From NCBI GenBank assembly GCA_020049045.1, contig JAIFLN010000023.1, forward strand, positions 1-47,164: a stretch of 47,164 nucleotides of DNA. The letters run 5' to 3'. Below are positions 9,474-18,370 of the stretch, piece by piece; position 1 is the stretch's first letter, and each line of letters starts with the position of its first letter. The position numbers and the translations under genes were made by a program. Source of the stretch: Spirochaetota bacterium. Lineage in GTDB: Bacteria; Spirochaetota; Spirochaetia; JABEVK01. Under the pieces are notes generated by a model. It saw only the letters and a program-made list of their open reading frames with translations, did not search any database and had not been told where the DNA came from.

Positions 9474-10448
9474 TTACAAAACCCTCCGGGCCAGGGCCAG
9501 GCGTTCTGAACGCTGGGCCATAATCGTGTTGGCCACGATGGCGGCCAGGATGACGAACCCTTGGATCGCCATTTGGAAGAAAGGAGACAGGTTGATGACG
9601 GTCAGGGCGTTGTTGATGATACCCAGGAAGATGGCCCCCAGCACCACCCCCATGACGGTTCCGGAACCGCCGGCGATGCTCACTCCGCCGATGACGCAGG
9701 CCGCCACGGTGGCCAGTTCAAACCCGGAGGCAGTGTCGTTCTGAGCAGCCGCATAGCGGGCCACATAGAGCAGTCCGGCGAACCCGCTGACCAGCCCGCT
9801 AAGCGAGAACACCAGAAAGTTCACTTTCTTGTCCTTGATTCCCACATACTTGGCGGCGGTTTTATTCCCGCCCAGCGCGTAGATTTCACGGCCTGTGCGG
9901 GTCAGATTCATAAACCACGCAAACAGGAGCACCACCAGCACCATGTACCAGATGATGGCCGAGACCCCCAGAAACTTCGCGTCGGGTATCATACGGAACC
10001 CTTCGGTCATTTCATGGGCGCTGATCCACTCGCCCCCCGACATCAGAAAGATGGCACCTCGATAAATACTGATGGTACCAAGGGTTGCAATGATGGATGA
10101 AATACCTGCCAACCCGACCAGCGTGCCGTTGAACGCCCCCATGGCCAGGCCGGCCCCCAGGGCAATCAGAACCACCAGCGGAATGGGCATGGTCGGATCC
10201 AGCTTGTTGACCAACGCGGCGCACATGCCCGACAACCCCATAATGGAGGCCACCGAAAGGTCGATGCCGCCGGTAAGAATGACCAGGTACTGCGCCAGAC
10301 CCACCATGATCAGCAGCGCCGTGTCGTTGAGAATATCCGTCAGATTGCCCAGCGAGGCAAAGGCGGGTGATCGCAGGCTGACGGCAAGGAACAGCAGGGC
10401 GATCAGGCCCACCAGGGTCACTTCCCGCTTTTTCAAAAAATCTTTCAT
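9474..10448 (-). CDS. Sugar ABC transporter permease (RbsC/RhaP-like)
   Basis: 'LTGGIDLSVASIMGLSGM', 'FELATVAACVIGGVSIAGGSGTVMGVVLGA'; adjacent to the other permease and the ATPase. Confidence 0.92.
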   Translation of the reverse strand: MKDFLKKREVTLVGLIALLFLAVSLRSPAFASLGNLTDILNDTALLIMVGLAQYLVILTGGIDLSVASIMGLSGMCAALVNKLDPTMPIPLVVLIALGAGLAMGAFNGTLVGLAGISSIIATLGTISIYRGAIFLMSGGEWISAHEMTEGFRMIPDAKFLGVSAIIWYMVLVVLLFAWFMNLTRTGREIYALGGNKTAAKYVGIKDKKVNFLVFSLSGLVSGFAGLLYVARYAAAQNDTASGFELATVAACVIGGVSIAGGSGTVMGVVLGAIFLGIINNALTVINLSPFFQMAIQGFVILAAIVANTIMAQRSERLALARRVL

Positions 10449-11953
10449 GAGGGGCTCCTGTCGGCGTGGCGGCCGATGGCCGCGTGCATAATGGTTTCAG
10501 AGTCGGCCTGACCGCGGTCAAAACCTCCGGCCAGACGGCCTTCGTGCATGACCATCACCCGGTCGGCCATGCCCAGCACTTCGGGCAGTTCGGAAGAGAC
10601 GAGGATAATGGCCATGCCCTGCTTGGCCATTTTGAAAATGTACTGGTACACGGCCCACTTGGTGGCAATGTCGATACCCTTGGTCGGTTCGTCCAGAATC
10701 AGAATTTCAGGCTCGGTGGCCAGCCACTTGGCCAAGACCACTTTCTGCTGGTTGCCGCCCGAAAGCGACAGAACCTTTTGCTCGTAGCTGGCCGCCCGTA
10801 TTTCGAAACGCTTGCCGAAGTCGCCGGTCATCGCCTGTTCTTTCTTGCGGTCAATCACCCCTAGACGGCCGATTTTATCGATCTGGGGCAGGGTGATATT
10901 TTCGCGGATGGACATTTTGATGACCGCGCCTTGGTTCTGACGGTCTTCGGGAACGTAGCCGATTTTGTGGCGGATGGCGTCCTGGATGGAATGCAGGTGT
11001 GACACCTTGCCGTTGATTTGGATTTCCCCCTCGTCGGGAGGGGCAATACCGACGATGGCGTTCATGATGTCGGACCGACCAGAGCCGACCAGGCCGAAAA
11101 AGCCCAGAATTTCGCCCTTGTGCAGGTTGAAACTGATGTCTTTGAAAATGCCTGTTTTGCCTAGACCCTTCACCTCGAGGATGGTAGCGCCTTTTTCGAT
11201 GTGTTCTTTGGGGAACAGCTGGTCGATGCTGCGGCCCACCATCATTTTCACAAGACTGGCCGTGTCGGTTTCCGCCAGGAGTCCCGAGCCGATGAACTTG
11301 CCGTCGCGAAGTACGGTGTAGGAATCAGCAATTCCAAACACTTCTTCAAACTTGTGGCTGATGAAAATAATGGTTTTACCGGCGGCCTTGAGCTGGTGGA
11401 TGATTTCAAAAAGCTCTTCCACTTCGCGCAGGGACAGGGCCGAGGTCGGTTCGTCCATAATGACCACACGGGCTTCCATGGAAAGCGCTTTGGCGATTTC
11501 GACCATGTGTCGGCCGGCCACCGAAAGGTCCCGCACCAGTGTCTTGGGGTCTTCCTTCATGCCCAACTGGTCCAAAATGGCCTGGGTTTTTTTGCGCATG
11601 GCCGGGTGGTCCAGGAACCCGAGCTTCGTGCGGGCCTGGTGGGCCATCCAGATATTCTCGGTGATCGACAGGTCGGGGAACATCACCGCTTCTTGGTGGA
11701 TGGCGGCGATTCCAGCATGCTGTGAGTCGGTCGGTCCGTGAAAGTGAACGGCCTTGCCGTCCAGAAGGAACTCACCGGCGGTAGGCCGGTAAATCCCCGT
11801 CAAAATCTTAACGAGCGTCGATTTACCCGCGCCATTTTCTCCGATCAGCGCGTGGATCTGCCCTTCTTCCAAGCGGAAATCCACATGGTCGAGGGCTTTG
11901 ATGCCCGGGAAGTACTGGGAGACTCCCTTCAGTTCTAGTACGGTCTTGGCCAT
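10445..11953 (-). CDS. Sugar ABC transporter ATP-binding protein, duplicated ABC domains (RbsA/RhaT-like)
   Basis: Walker A 'GENGAGKSTLVKILTG', signature 'LSVAGRHMVEIAKAL', second-domain signature 'LSGGNQQKVVLAKWL'; 4-bp overlap with the downstream permease. Confidence 0.95.
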   Translation of the reverse strand: MAKTVLELKGVSQYFPGIKALDHVDFRLEEGQIHALIGENGAGKSTLVKILTGIYRPTAGEFLLDGKAVHFHGPTDSQHAGIAAIHQEAVMFPDLSITENIWMAHQARTKLGFLDHPAMRKKTQAILDQLGMKEDPKTLVRDLSVAGRHMVEIAKALSMEARVVIMDEPTSALSLREVEELFEIIHQLKAAGKTIIFISHKFEEVFGIADSYTVLRDGKFIGSGLLAETDTASLVKMMVGRSIDQLFPKEHIEKGATILEVKGLGKTGIFKDISFNLHKGEILGFFGLVGSGRSDIMNAIVGIAPPDEGEIQINGKVSHLHSIQDAIRHKIGYVPEDRQNQGAVIKMSIRENITLPQIDKIGRLGVIDRKKEQAMTGDFGKRFEIRAASYEQKVLSLSGGNQQKVVLAKWLATEPEILILDEPTKGIDIATKWAVYQYIFKMAKQGMAIILVSSELPEVLGMADRVMVMHEGRLAGGFDRGQADSETIMHAAIGRHADRSPS

Positions 11954-11976
11954 GGCACACCCCTGTTGAGATTACC

Positions 11977-12042
11977 CATGGTATGCCCAGACCGTCAGGT
12001 AGCATATGCCAAAGTTCTACGATTCGGGTACGGCATTCTACG
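11977..12042 (-). promoter_or_regulatory. Candidate activator direct repeat and -10 region for the ATPase-permease operon (may also serve the divergent genes)
   Basis: TTCTACG at 12015-12021 and 12036-12042 (21-bp period) and CATGGTATGCCCAG starting at 11977, 38 bp away, as at 4985-5050. Confidence 0.6.
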
Positions 12043-12089
12043 CCGGGAAATTCATTCCCCTTGGGCATTGTTTTCAGTACTGTAGGGAC

Positions 12090-12977
12090 ATGTTTGAAAA
12101 ATCATCACTCGCTCTTATGAACGACCGCTACTCCTGTCGTAGCTTCGATGGGTTGCCAGTTTCGGCCGGGAACCTCGCGGCCTTGGAGAGGTTTGTCCAG
12201 AATTTACCGGCCGGTCCCTTCGGCGGTCGGCACCGTTTTGACCTCATCGCTGCCCAGGAGGGAGATTCGTCGCTGTTGAAGGGTTTGGGCACCTACGGCT
12301 TTATCAAAGGGTTCAGCGCCTTTGTCGTCGGGGTGATGGGCGAGGGCGAACACAACCTGGAGGATTTCGGGTTCCAACTGGAACTGATTGTCCTGAAAAT
12401 CTGTGAATTGGGCTTGGGTTCTTGCTGGCTGGGAGGAACGTTCAATCGTGGCCGCTTCGCCAAGGTGGCAGGAGTCAACGAGACTTCCCGAAAGACCGTT
12501 CCTGCAGTGATCGCCCTGGGAAACATCGCCACCACGGCTGACCCGAGAAATGGCAAAATCCGTCTTGCCGTCGGTGGCAACGCCCGCAAAGCCCCCCAGG
12601 AATTGTTTTTCGAAAACGACCTTTCGAACCCCATGACCCCGGAAACCGCCGGTGAGGCCTGGTCAAGAACACTGGAAGCCGTCCGCTTTGGTCCTTCGGC
12701 CAGCAACAAACAACCCTGGAGATTGGTCAGAAGTCTGCCTCAGGGGAGCACACCAAGATGGCATCTGTACCTGAGCCGGACACCGGGCTATGGCAACGGC
12801 TGGGTCACCAGACTGGCCAAAGTCGCAGATATCCAGCGCATCGACATGGGGATCGCCCTGGCCCATTTCCAGCTGGCTGCCGTCGAAATGCGCCTGCCGG
12901 GAAATTGGAAGGCCGAAATTCCCGGTCTCGAGCTTCCCCGTGAATGGGAATATGTCGCTACCTGGGTCTGCGACTAG
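12090..12977 (+). CDS. Nitroreductase-like protein (TM nitroreductase family)
   Basis: MFEKSSLALMNDRYSCRSFDGLPVSAGNLAALERF... and 'VRFGPSASNKQPWRLV' flavin-binding-type motif; 'GIALAHFQLAAVEM'. Confidence 0.75.
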   Translation: MFEKSSLALMNDRYSCRSFDGLPVSAGNLAALERFVQNLPAGPFGGRHRFDLIAAQEGDSSLLKGLGTYGFIKGFSAFVVGVMGEGEHNLEDFGFQLELIVLKICELGLGSCWLGGTFNRGRFAKVAGVNETSRKTVPAVIALGNIATTADPRNGKIRLAVGGNARKAPQELFFENDLSNPMTPETAGEAWSRTLEAVRFGPSASNKQPWRLVRSLPQGSTPRWHLYLSRTPGYGNGWVTRLAKVADIQRIDMGIALAHFQLAAVEMRLPGNWKAEIPGLELPREWEYVATWVCD

Positions 12978-13045
12978 AGAAAAGTGCATCACACCGCAAA
13001 CCTTTGTGTATGGGAGGATCGCTCTACCGGGTTCATCATGAAAGC

Positions 13046-14188
13046 ATGAAGACTACCGAAAAAGAAGCGGTCGAGGGGCTGATAGCCCTTTCGAACCAAT
13101 ATGGTACCGGAACCGACTATGTCATAGCCGGAGGCGGCAACACTTCCTGGAAAAGCGATTCGGTGCTGTGGGTCAAAGGCTCCGGCCAGTCGCTGTCCAC
13201 CATCCAAGCGGATGGATTTGTGAAAGTAAACCGCCAGGCGCTGGCAGCTCTGTGGGCCAAGACCCTGCCGTCGGACACCGACGAACGGGAAAAACAGGTG
13301 CTGGCCGAGCTGATGGCCGCCCGCCTGCCCGGGGAAGAGCACAAAAGACCCAGCGTCGAAACCTTGCTCCATGACCTGATGCCGTTCACTTATGTGGTGC
13401 ACACCCATCCCACCCTCGTCAACGCCATCACCTGCGCCCAGGACGGCGAAAAGACTTTCCAGCGTTTGTTTGCCAAAGAAGCCGTGTGGATCCCCCTGGT
13501 GAACCCCGGTTACATTCTGTCGAAGATTGTCAAAGATGCCCTCGAGGGTTTTCAGAAAAAGAACGGCAAAATACCTGCGATCATCTTCATGCAGAACCAT
13601 GGCATCGTCGTGGCGGGAAACACCGCGGCTGAGATCGATGCTGCCTATGCCCGCATCATGAAAACCATCCGAGCCGAAGTGAAAACCCAGGCCGACTTGG
13701 CCCCCCTGCCCGTGGATGCCGCAGCGGAAGCCCGGTTCCTGGCGGCCCTGTTACCCGAGGCCAAGAAGGCCCTGGCGGCGGAATCGTTGTTCCTCTCCCG
13801 GGTCACCGGCAAAACCGCTCTGGCTCTGGCCGCTGACACCGCCGGCTTTGCCCCCCTTTCTTCGGCCTATTCGCCCGACCACATTGTCTATATGGGAGTT
13901 TCACCGATCCGGGTCGACAGCCCGGCCGAACTCCCGGCTGCCTTCGCCGCCTACCAGGCCAAGTGGAAAAAGGCGCCCCGGGTGGTACTGGCCAAGGGAC
14001 TAGGAGCGTTCTGTATCGGCCCCACAGAAAAGACGGCTGCCCAGGCCCACCTGCTGTTCCTTGACGCGGCTAAGATCGCGGTGACCACCCCCAGCTTTGG
14101 CGGCCCCCGGTTCATGACCCCGGAACACATCGACTTCATTGTCAACTGGGAAGTAGAAGCGTTCCGCTCCCAGGTTAGTAGCAAGTAA
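13046..14188 (+). CDS. Class II aldolase, rhamnulose/fuculose-1-phosphate aldolase type, lacking a C-terminal dehydrogenase domain
   Basis: 'DYVIAGGGNTSWKSDSVLWVKGSG', 'VVHTHPTLVNAITCA', 'IIFMQNHGIVVAG', 'LSSAYSPDHIVYMG' as in the aldolase half of bifunctional aldolase/SDR proteins. Confidence 0.85.
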   Translation: MKTTEKEAVEGLIALSNQYGTGTDYVIAGGGNTSWKSDSVLWVKGSGQSLSTIQADGFVKVNRQALAALWAKTLPSDTDEREKQVLAELMAARLPGEEHKRPSVETLLHDLMPFTYVVHTHPTLVNAITCAQDGEKTFQRLFAKEAVWIPLVNPGYILSKIVKDALEGFQKKNGKIPAIIFMQNHGIVVAGNTAAEIDAAYARIMKTIRAEVKTQADLAPLPVDAAAEARFLAALLPEAKKALAAESLFLSRVTGKTALALAADTAGFAPLSSAYSPDHIVYMGVSPIRVDSPAELPAAFAAYQAKWKKAPRVVLAKGLGAFCIGPTEKTAAQAHLLFLDAAKIAVTTPSFGGPRFMTPEHIDFIVNWEVEAFRSQVSSK

Positions 14189-14203
14189 AACAAAGGAGAT
14201 TGT

Positions 14204-15478
14204 ATGTACAAATATCTGACCGATGACCAGATCAAGGCCAACTATGCGGCGGCCAAGCAAACTTATGCGCTGTTGGGAGTTGACACCGACAAGGCCCTCA
14301 AAGATGCGGCCGCGGTTCCCCTCAGCCTGCATTGCTGGCAGGGCGATGACGTCACCGGCTTCGAAAAGGCCACCGACGGTCTGACGGGCGGCATTATGGC
14401 CACGGGCAACCACCCGGGCCGGGCCCAGAACGGCGAACAGCTGAGGGCCGACCTCGACCTGGCCGCCTCGCTGATTCCCGGCACCAAGAAGGTCAACCTT
14501 CACGCCCTCTATGCCGAAACCGAGGGCAAGAAGGTTCCCCGTGACGAGGTAGGACCGGAACACTTCACCAAGTGGATTGCTTGGGCCAAGAAGGCCAAAC
14601 TCGGCCTCGACTTCAACCCTTCGTACTTCAGCCACCCTCTGGCCGCCTCGGGTTTCACGCTGTCGCACGCCGACAAGAAAACCCGCGAATTCTGGATCCG
14701 CAACGGCATTCAAAGCCGCAAAATCGCCACCGCCATGGGCAAAGCCACGGGTATGCCGGCCGTGAACAACCAGTGGATTCCCGATGGTTCGAAGGACCTG
14801 CCGGCCGACCGCCTGTCGCCCCGGTTGCGGCTCAAGGATTCCCTCGACGCCATCTTTGCCGAAAAGGCCGACCCGAAACTGCTGATTGATGCCGTCGAGT
14901 CCAAGCTGTTCGGTATCGGCAGCGAAAGCTATGTCGTGGGCAGCCACGAGTTCTACACCGCATACGCCGTTCAGAACCAGATGCCCCTGTGCCTCGACAT
15001 GGGCCACTTTCACCCCACCGAAACCATCGCCGACAAAATCAGCGGTCTGCTCCCGTTTGTACCCGGACTGCTGCTGCATGTCAGCCGCGGGGTACGCTGG
15101 GATTCGGACCATGTGGTCATCTATAACGAGGATGTCCAGGCTGTGTTCAACGAGATCAACCGGTCCGGAGCCTGGAAAAAGGTGTGGGTCGCCCTCGACT
15201 TCTTCGACGCCAGCATCAACCGCATTATGGCCTGGACCGTCGGTGCCCGCGCGGCCCGCAAAGCCATGCTGTCGGCCCTGCTGGAACCCGCCAAACTGCT
15301 CAAGGACGAGGAGAAGGCCGGACATTTCGGTGCCCGTCTTGCCTTGATGGAAGAACTGAAGAACCTGCCTTTGACGGCCGTCTGGGACCAGCTGTGCCTC
15401 GACCAGGGCGTGCCCACCGGCACCAACTGGATCAACGTCAGCGACAAGTACGAAGCCGACGTGCTGCTCAAGAGGTAA
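14204..15478 (+). CDS. rhaA: L-rhamnose isomerase
   Basis: 424 aa; 'SLHCWQGDDVTGFE', 'GGIMATGNHPGRAQNGEQLRADLDLA', 'LCLDMGHFHPTETIADKIS', 'VSRGVRWDSDHVVIYNED'. Confidence 0.95.
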   Translation: MYKYLTDDQIKANYAAAKQTYALLGVDTDKALKDAAAVPLSLHCWQGDDVTGFEKATDGLTGGIMATGNHPGRAQNGEQLRADLDLAASLIPGTKKVNLHALYAETEGKKVPRDEVGPEHFTKWIAWAKKAKLGLDFNPSYFSHPLAASGFTLSHADKKTREFWIRNGIQSRKIATAMGKATGMPAVNNQWIPDGSKDLPADRLSPRLRLKDSLDAIFAEKADPKLLIDAVESKLFGIGSESYVVGSHEFYTAYAVQNQMPLCLDMGHFHPTETIADKISGLLPFVPGLLLHVSRGVRWDSDHVVIYNEDVQAVFNEINRSGAWKKVWVALDFFDASINRIMAWTVGARAARKAMLSALLEPAKLLKDEEKAGHFGARLALMEELKNLPLTAVWDQLCLDQGVPTGTNWINVSDKYEADVLLKR

Positions 15479-15497
15479 GTTGACCGAACCTCGACGG

Positions 15498-15537
15498 GGT
15501 GGTATGGTATGGTATGACCATGACATACCGTACCACC
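15498..15537. promoter_or_regulatory. Inverted repeat overlapping the antitoxin start codon (putative TA autoregulatory operator)
   Basis: GGTGGTATGGTATG (15498-15511) / CATACCGTACCACC (15524-15537), 13/14 complementary; contains GGTAT iterations. Confidence 0.6.
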
Positions 15538-15774
15538 TTCGCCCTCGATTCTCTGGCAATGCAGCGGCTTAAAACGCTGTCCGCCCGCTGGCACATCTCC
15601 CAGGCGGAAGTGATCCGCCGCGCCCTGGAAAAGTTGGAGCAGGAACCTGGTCCTGCCGAAACCGATTTAGTGCGAGAACTGGCCGCCTACCACGCTCAGG
15701 GCGGACTGGATTCCAGCGTTGCTGAGGCTTGCATTGCGGAAATCAACGAGGATCGGAAAACGTGGCGGGAATGA
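15514..15774 (+). CDS. Ribbon-helix-helix antitoxin (VapB/CopG-like)
   Basis: MTMTYRTTFALDSLAMQRLKTLSARWHISQAEVIRRALEKLEQEPG; precedes a PIN toxin with a 4-bp overlap. Confidence 0.8.
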   Translation: MTMTYRTTFALDSLAMQRLKTLSARWHISQAEVIRRALEKLEQEPGPAETDLVRELAAYHAQGGLDSSVAEACIAEINEDRKTWRE

Positions 15775-16151
15775 TTTGCTTGGACACCAACTACCTCATC
15801 CGTTCCTTGGTGGCAGGAACTGCTCCAGCGGCTCAAGTCGCCCTTTGGTTGCAACAGCGCATACCGCTGACCCTATCCACGATCGCCTGGTATGAGTTCT
15901 GCTGCGGCCCCCTCACCCCCAAGGACCATCAGATGGCCCAACGGATTCTGACCGGAGGTCTGTTACCGTTTGGACCGGAGCAGGCGGTCGAATCGGCTCG
16001 CTTGTTCAACGGGGCGCAGCGCAAGCGCGCATTGAAGGTCGACGCCATGATTGCGGCAACGGCTTTGTTGGCTCAGATTCCGCTAGCCACCGAGAATCAC
16101 GATGATTTTCTGGTATTTGTACCGCTTGGCTTGGAGTTGTTGCCAAGCTAG
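15771..16151 (+). CDS. PIN-domain ribonuclease toxin (VapC-like)
   Basis: MICLDTNYLIRSLVAG... 'ALKVDAMIAATALLAQIPLATENHDDF'; conserved PIN acidic residues. Confidence 0.85.
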   Translation: MICLDTNYLIRSLVAGTAPAAQVALWLQQRIPLTLSTIAWYEFCCGPLTPKDHQMAQRILTGGLLPFGPEQAVESARLFNGAQRKRALKVDAMIAATALLAQIPLATENHDDFLVFVPLGLELLPS

Positions 16152-16211
16152 GGACCCGACGGACTTTCTGCTTATGAAGCAATACTAGAAAGCAAAACGA
16201 AAGCATTTAGC

Positions 16212-16259
16212 AACTTTTACGAAAGTTAATACTAGACAACTCGACAGACAAGGGATAAT
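16212..16259 (+). promoter_or_regulatory. Palindrome and candidate -10 upstream of transketolase
   Basis: AACTTT-TACG-AAAGTT at 16212-16227; GATAAT at 16254-16259, 20 bp before the ATG at 16279. Confidence 0.4.
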
Positions 16260-16278
16260 CTGGTGTCAAGGAAGAACC

Positions 16279-18357
16279 ATGATTGCTCCCAATAAGCTGA
16301 CCTTGATCAAGCAGATGGCCGACACCGTGCGCGGTTTGTCGATCGACGCCATCCAGAAAGCCAATTCCGGCCATCCCGGCTTGCCCCTGGGCTGTGCCGA
16401 AATCGGATCACTCCTCTACTCGGAGATTCTGAAACACCACCCGGCCCATCCCGACTGGATTGACCGCGACCGCTTTGTCCTTTCGGCCGGTCACGGCTCG
16501 ATGTTTCTGTACAGCCTGTTGGGCCTCTGCGGCTACGGCACCACGGTGGAAGACATGGCCGCCTTCCGTCAGTTCGGCTCACGCACCCCCGGCCACCCCG
16601 AGTATGGCCTGACAGCCGGTGTGGAAACCACCACGGGTCCCCTGGGAGCTGGTTTCGCCACTGCGGTAGGTATGGCCATGGCCGAGACCAGGCTGGCTGC
16701 CACGTTCAATACGGCTCAATGCGCCATCATCGATCACCACACCTTCGTATTGGCCGGCGACGGCTGCATGCAAGAAGGTGTGACCTCGGAGGCGGCCAGT
16801 TTGGCGGGGCACCTGGGCCTGGGCAAGCTGATCTGTTTTTACGATTCCAACCACATCACCATTGAGGGCCACACCGACGTTTCCTTTACCGAAGACGTGG
16901 GTGCCCGTTTCCTTTCGTATGGCTGGCAGGTGCTGCACGTCGACGGGTACGATCTGCCTGGTCTGACCGATGCTGTGACCGCAGCCAAGGCTGAAACTGC
17001 CAAACCCACCCTGATCATTGCCAAGACGGTGATCGGCAAGGGCAGCCCGAACAAGGCCGACAGCCACGAGGTGCACGGGGCCCCGCTGGGTGCCGACGAG
17101 GTGACCGCCACCAAAAAAGCCCTGGGGCTCGACGCCAACCAGAGCTTCCAGATTCCCTCCTCGGTGGTCGGGTTTCTTGCCGAACGTACCCACGGCTGGC
17201 AAGACGGCTACCAAGCCTGGCAGAAGCGTTTTGAAACCTGGGGACAGGCCAACCCCGACCTGTTGGCCCTTTGGAAAACCACCATGGAGGCCACAACCCC
17301 TCACCACGCCTCCAAACTGCCTGCTGTTTCCTGGCCGACTGCCGCTGTGGGCGATAAGTTGGCGACCCGGGCCGCCAGCGGTAAAAGCCTGCAGGCTGCC
17401 GCGGCTGCCCTCCCCTTCCTGATCGGCGGTTCGGCCGACCTGGCCCCCTCCAACAACACCGAACTCAAGGGTCAGGGCGACTACCAGAAAGGCAACCGCC
17501 TGGGCCGCAACCTCCATTTCGGAATTCGCGAACACGCCATGGGCAGCATCATCAATGGTCTGACCCTTCATGGCGGTGTCAAAGCCTACGGGGCCACATT
17601 TATGGTGTTCGCCGACTACATGCGCCCCAGCTTACGCCTGGCCGCGCTGATGAAAATCCCGTCGATCTTTGTGCTGACCCACGACTCCATTTGGGTGGGT
17701 GAAGATGGCCCCACCCACCAGCCTGTGGAACACCTTTCCAGCCTGCGGGTCATTCCCGGCCTGGAAAACCTGCGCCCCGCCGACGTGGAAGAAACCACCT
17801 TCGCCTGGGAACTGGCCCTCTCGAAGGGCTTCGGTGCCCATGCCCCTACCGTGTTCGGCACCCGTAGAAACCCCGGTGAGTGGAATGAATCGGGTCCCAC
17901 CACCCTGGTGCTGACCCGACAGAACCTCACCGTGTTCGCCAAACCGGAAGGCTGGCGCGAAACTGTGCGGAAGGCTGGTGCCTACGCCGCCTTCGACACA
18001 CCCAAGCCCCAGCTTGTCATTCTGGCCACCGGCTCGGAAGTTGGTTGCGCTCTTGAAGCTGCTGCCGCACTGAAAAATGAGGGCAAGGCCGTCCGTGTTC
18101 TGTCGGTTCCCAGTCTGGACCGCTTCCGGGCCGCCTGGAACCGAGGCGACATTGTTGGTCAGAAGGCTTGGATTCCTACGGGCGTTCCGGTCTTTGCCAT
18201 CGAAGCGGCCGATTTCCAAAGCTGGGCGGAATTTGTGCCCCGCAACCACTTTGTGGGAGTGACAGGCTTTGGCGAATGCGGCCCCGGCGAAACCGTTGCC
18301 AAGCATTTTGGTGTCACTGCCGCTGGGCTGCGGGCAACCATCCTGGCCCGGCTGTAG
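16279..18357 (+). CDS. tkt: Transketolase
   Basis: 692 aa; 'IQKANSGHPGLPLGCAEIGSLLY', 'GPLGAGFATAVGMAMAE', 'LAGDGCMQEG', 'THDSIWVGEDGPTHQPVEHLSSLRVIPGL'. Confidence 0.96.
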   Translation: MIAPNKLTLIKQMADTVRGLSIDAIQKANSGHPGLPLGCAEIGSLLYSEILKHHPAHPDWIDRDRFVLSAGHGSMFLYSLLGLCGYGTTVEDMAAFRQFGSRTPGHPEYGLTAGVETTTGPLGAGFATAVGMAMAETRLAATFNTAQCAIIDHHTFVLAGDGCMQEGVTSEAASLAGHLGLGKLICFYDSNHITIEGHTDVSFTEDVGARFLSYGWQVLHVDGYDLPGLTDAVTAAKAETAKPTLIIAKTVIGKGSPNKADSHEVHGAPLGADEVTATKKALGLDANQSFQIPSSVVGFLAERTHGWQDGYQAWQKRFETWGQANPDLLALWKTTMEATTPHHASKLPAVSWPTAAVGDKLATRAASGKSLQAAAAALPFLIGGSADLAPSNNTELKGQGDYQKGNRLGRNLHFGIREHAMGSIINGLTLHGGVKAYGATFMVFADYMRPSLRLAALMKIPSIFVLTHDSIWVGEDGPTHQPVEHLSSLRVIPGLENLRPADVEETTFAWELALSKGFGAHAPTVFGTRRNPGEWNESGPTTLVLTRQNLTVFAKPEGWRETVRKAGAYAAFDTPKPQLVILATGSEVGCALEAAAALKNEGKAVRVLSVPSLDRFRAAWNRGDIVGQKAWIPTGVPVFAIEAADFQSWAEFVPRNHFVGVTGFGECGPGETVAKHFGVTAAGLRATILARL

Positions 18358-18370
18358 AAAGCGTCCCCCG

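Noticed and set aside
13000-13045. ACACCGCAAACCTTTGTGT as a CRP-type operator before the aldolase
   Set aside because: The two halves are only partly complementary; not enough to call a site.
14000-15559. 519-aa minus-strand ORF opposite rhaA
   Set aside because: Exactly antisense to a well-recognised L-rhamnose isomerase; low-complexity G/V/H/Q-rich translation typical of shadow ORFs under strong GC3 bias.
16579-17571. 330-aa minus-strand ORF opposite transketolase
   Set aside because: Shadow ORF of tkt with biased composition and no recognisable domain.
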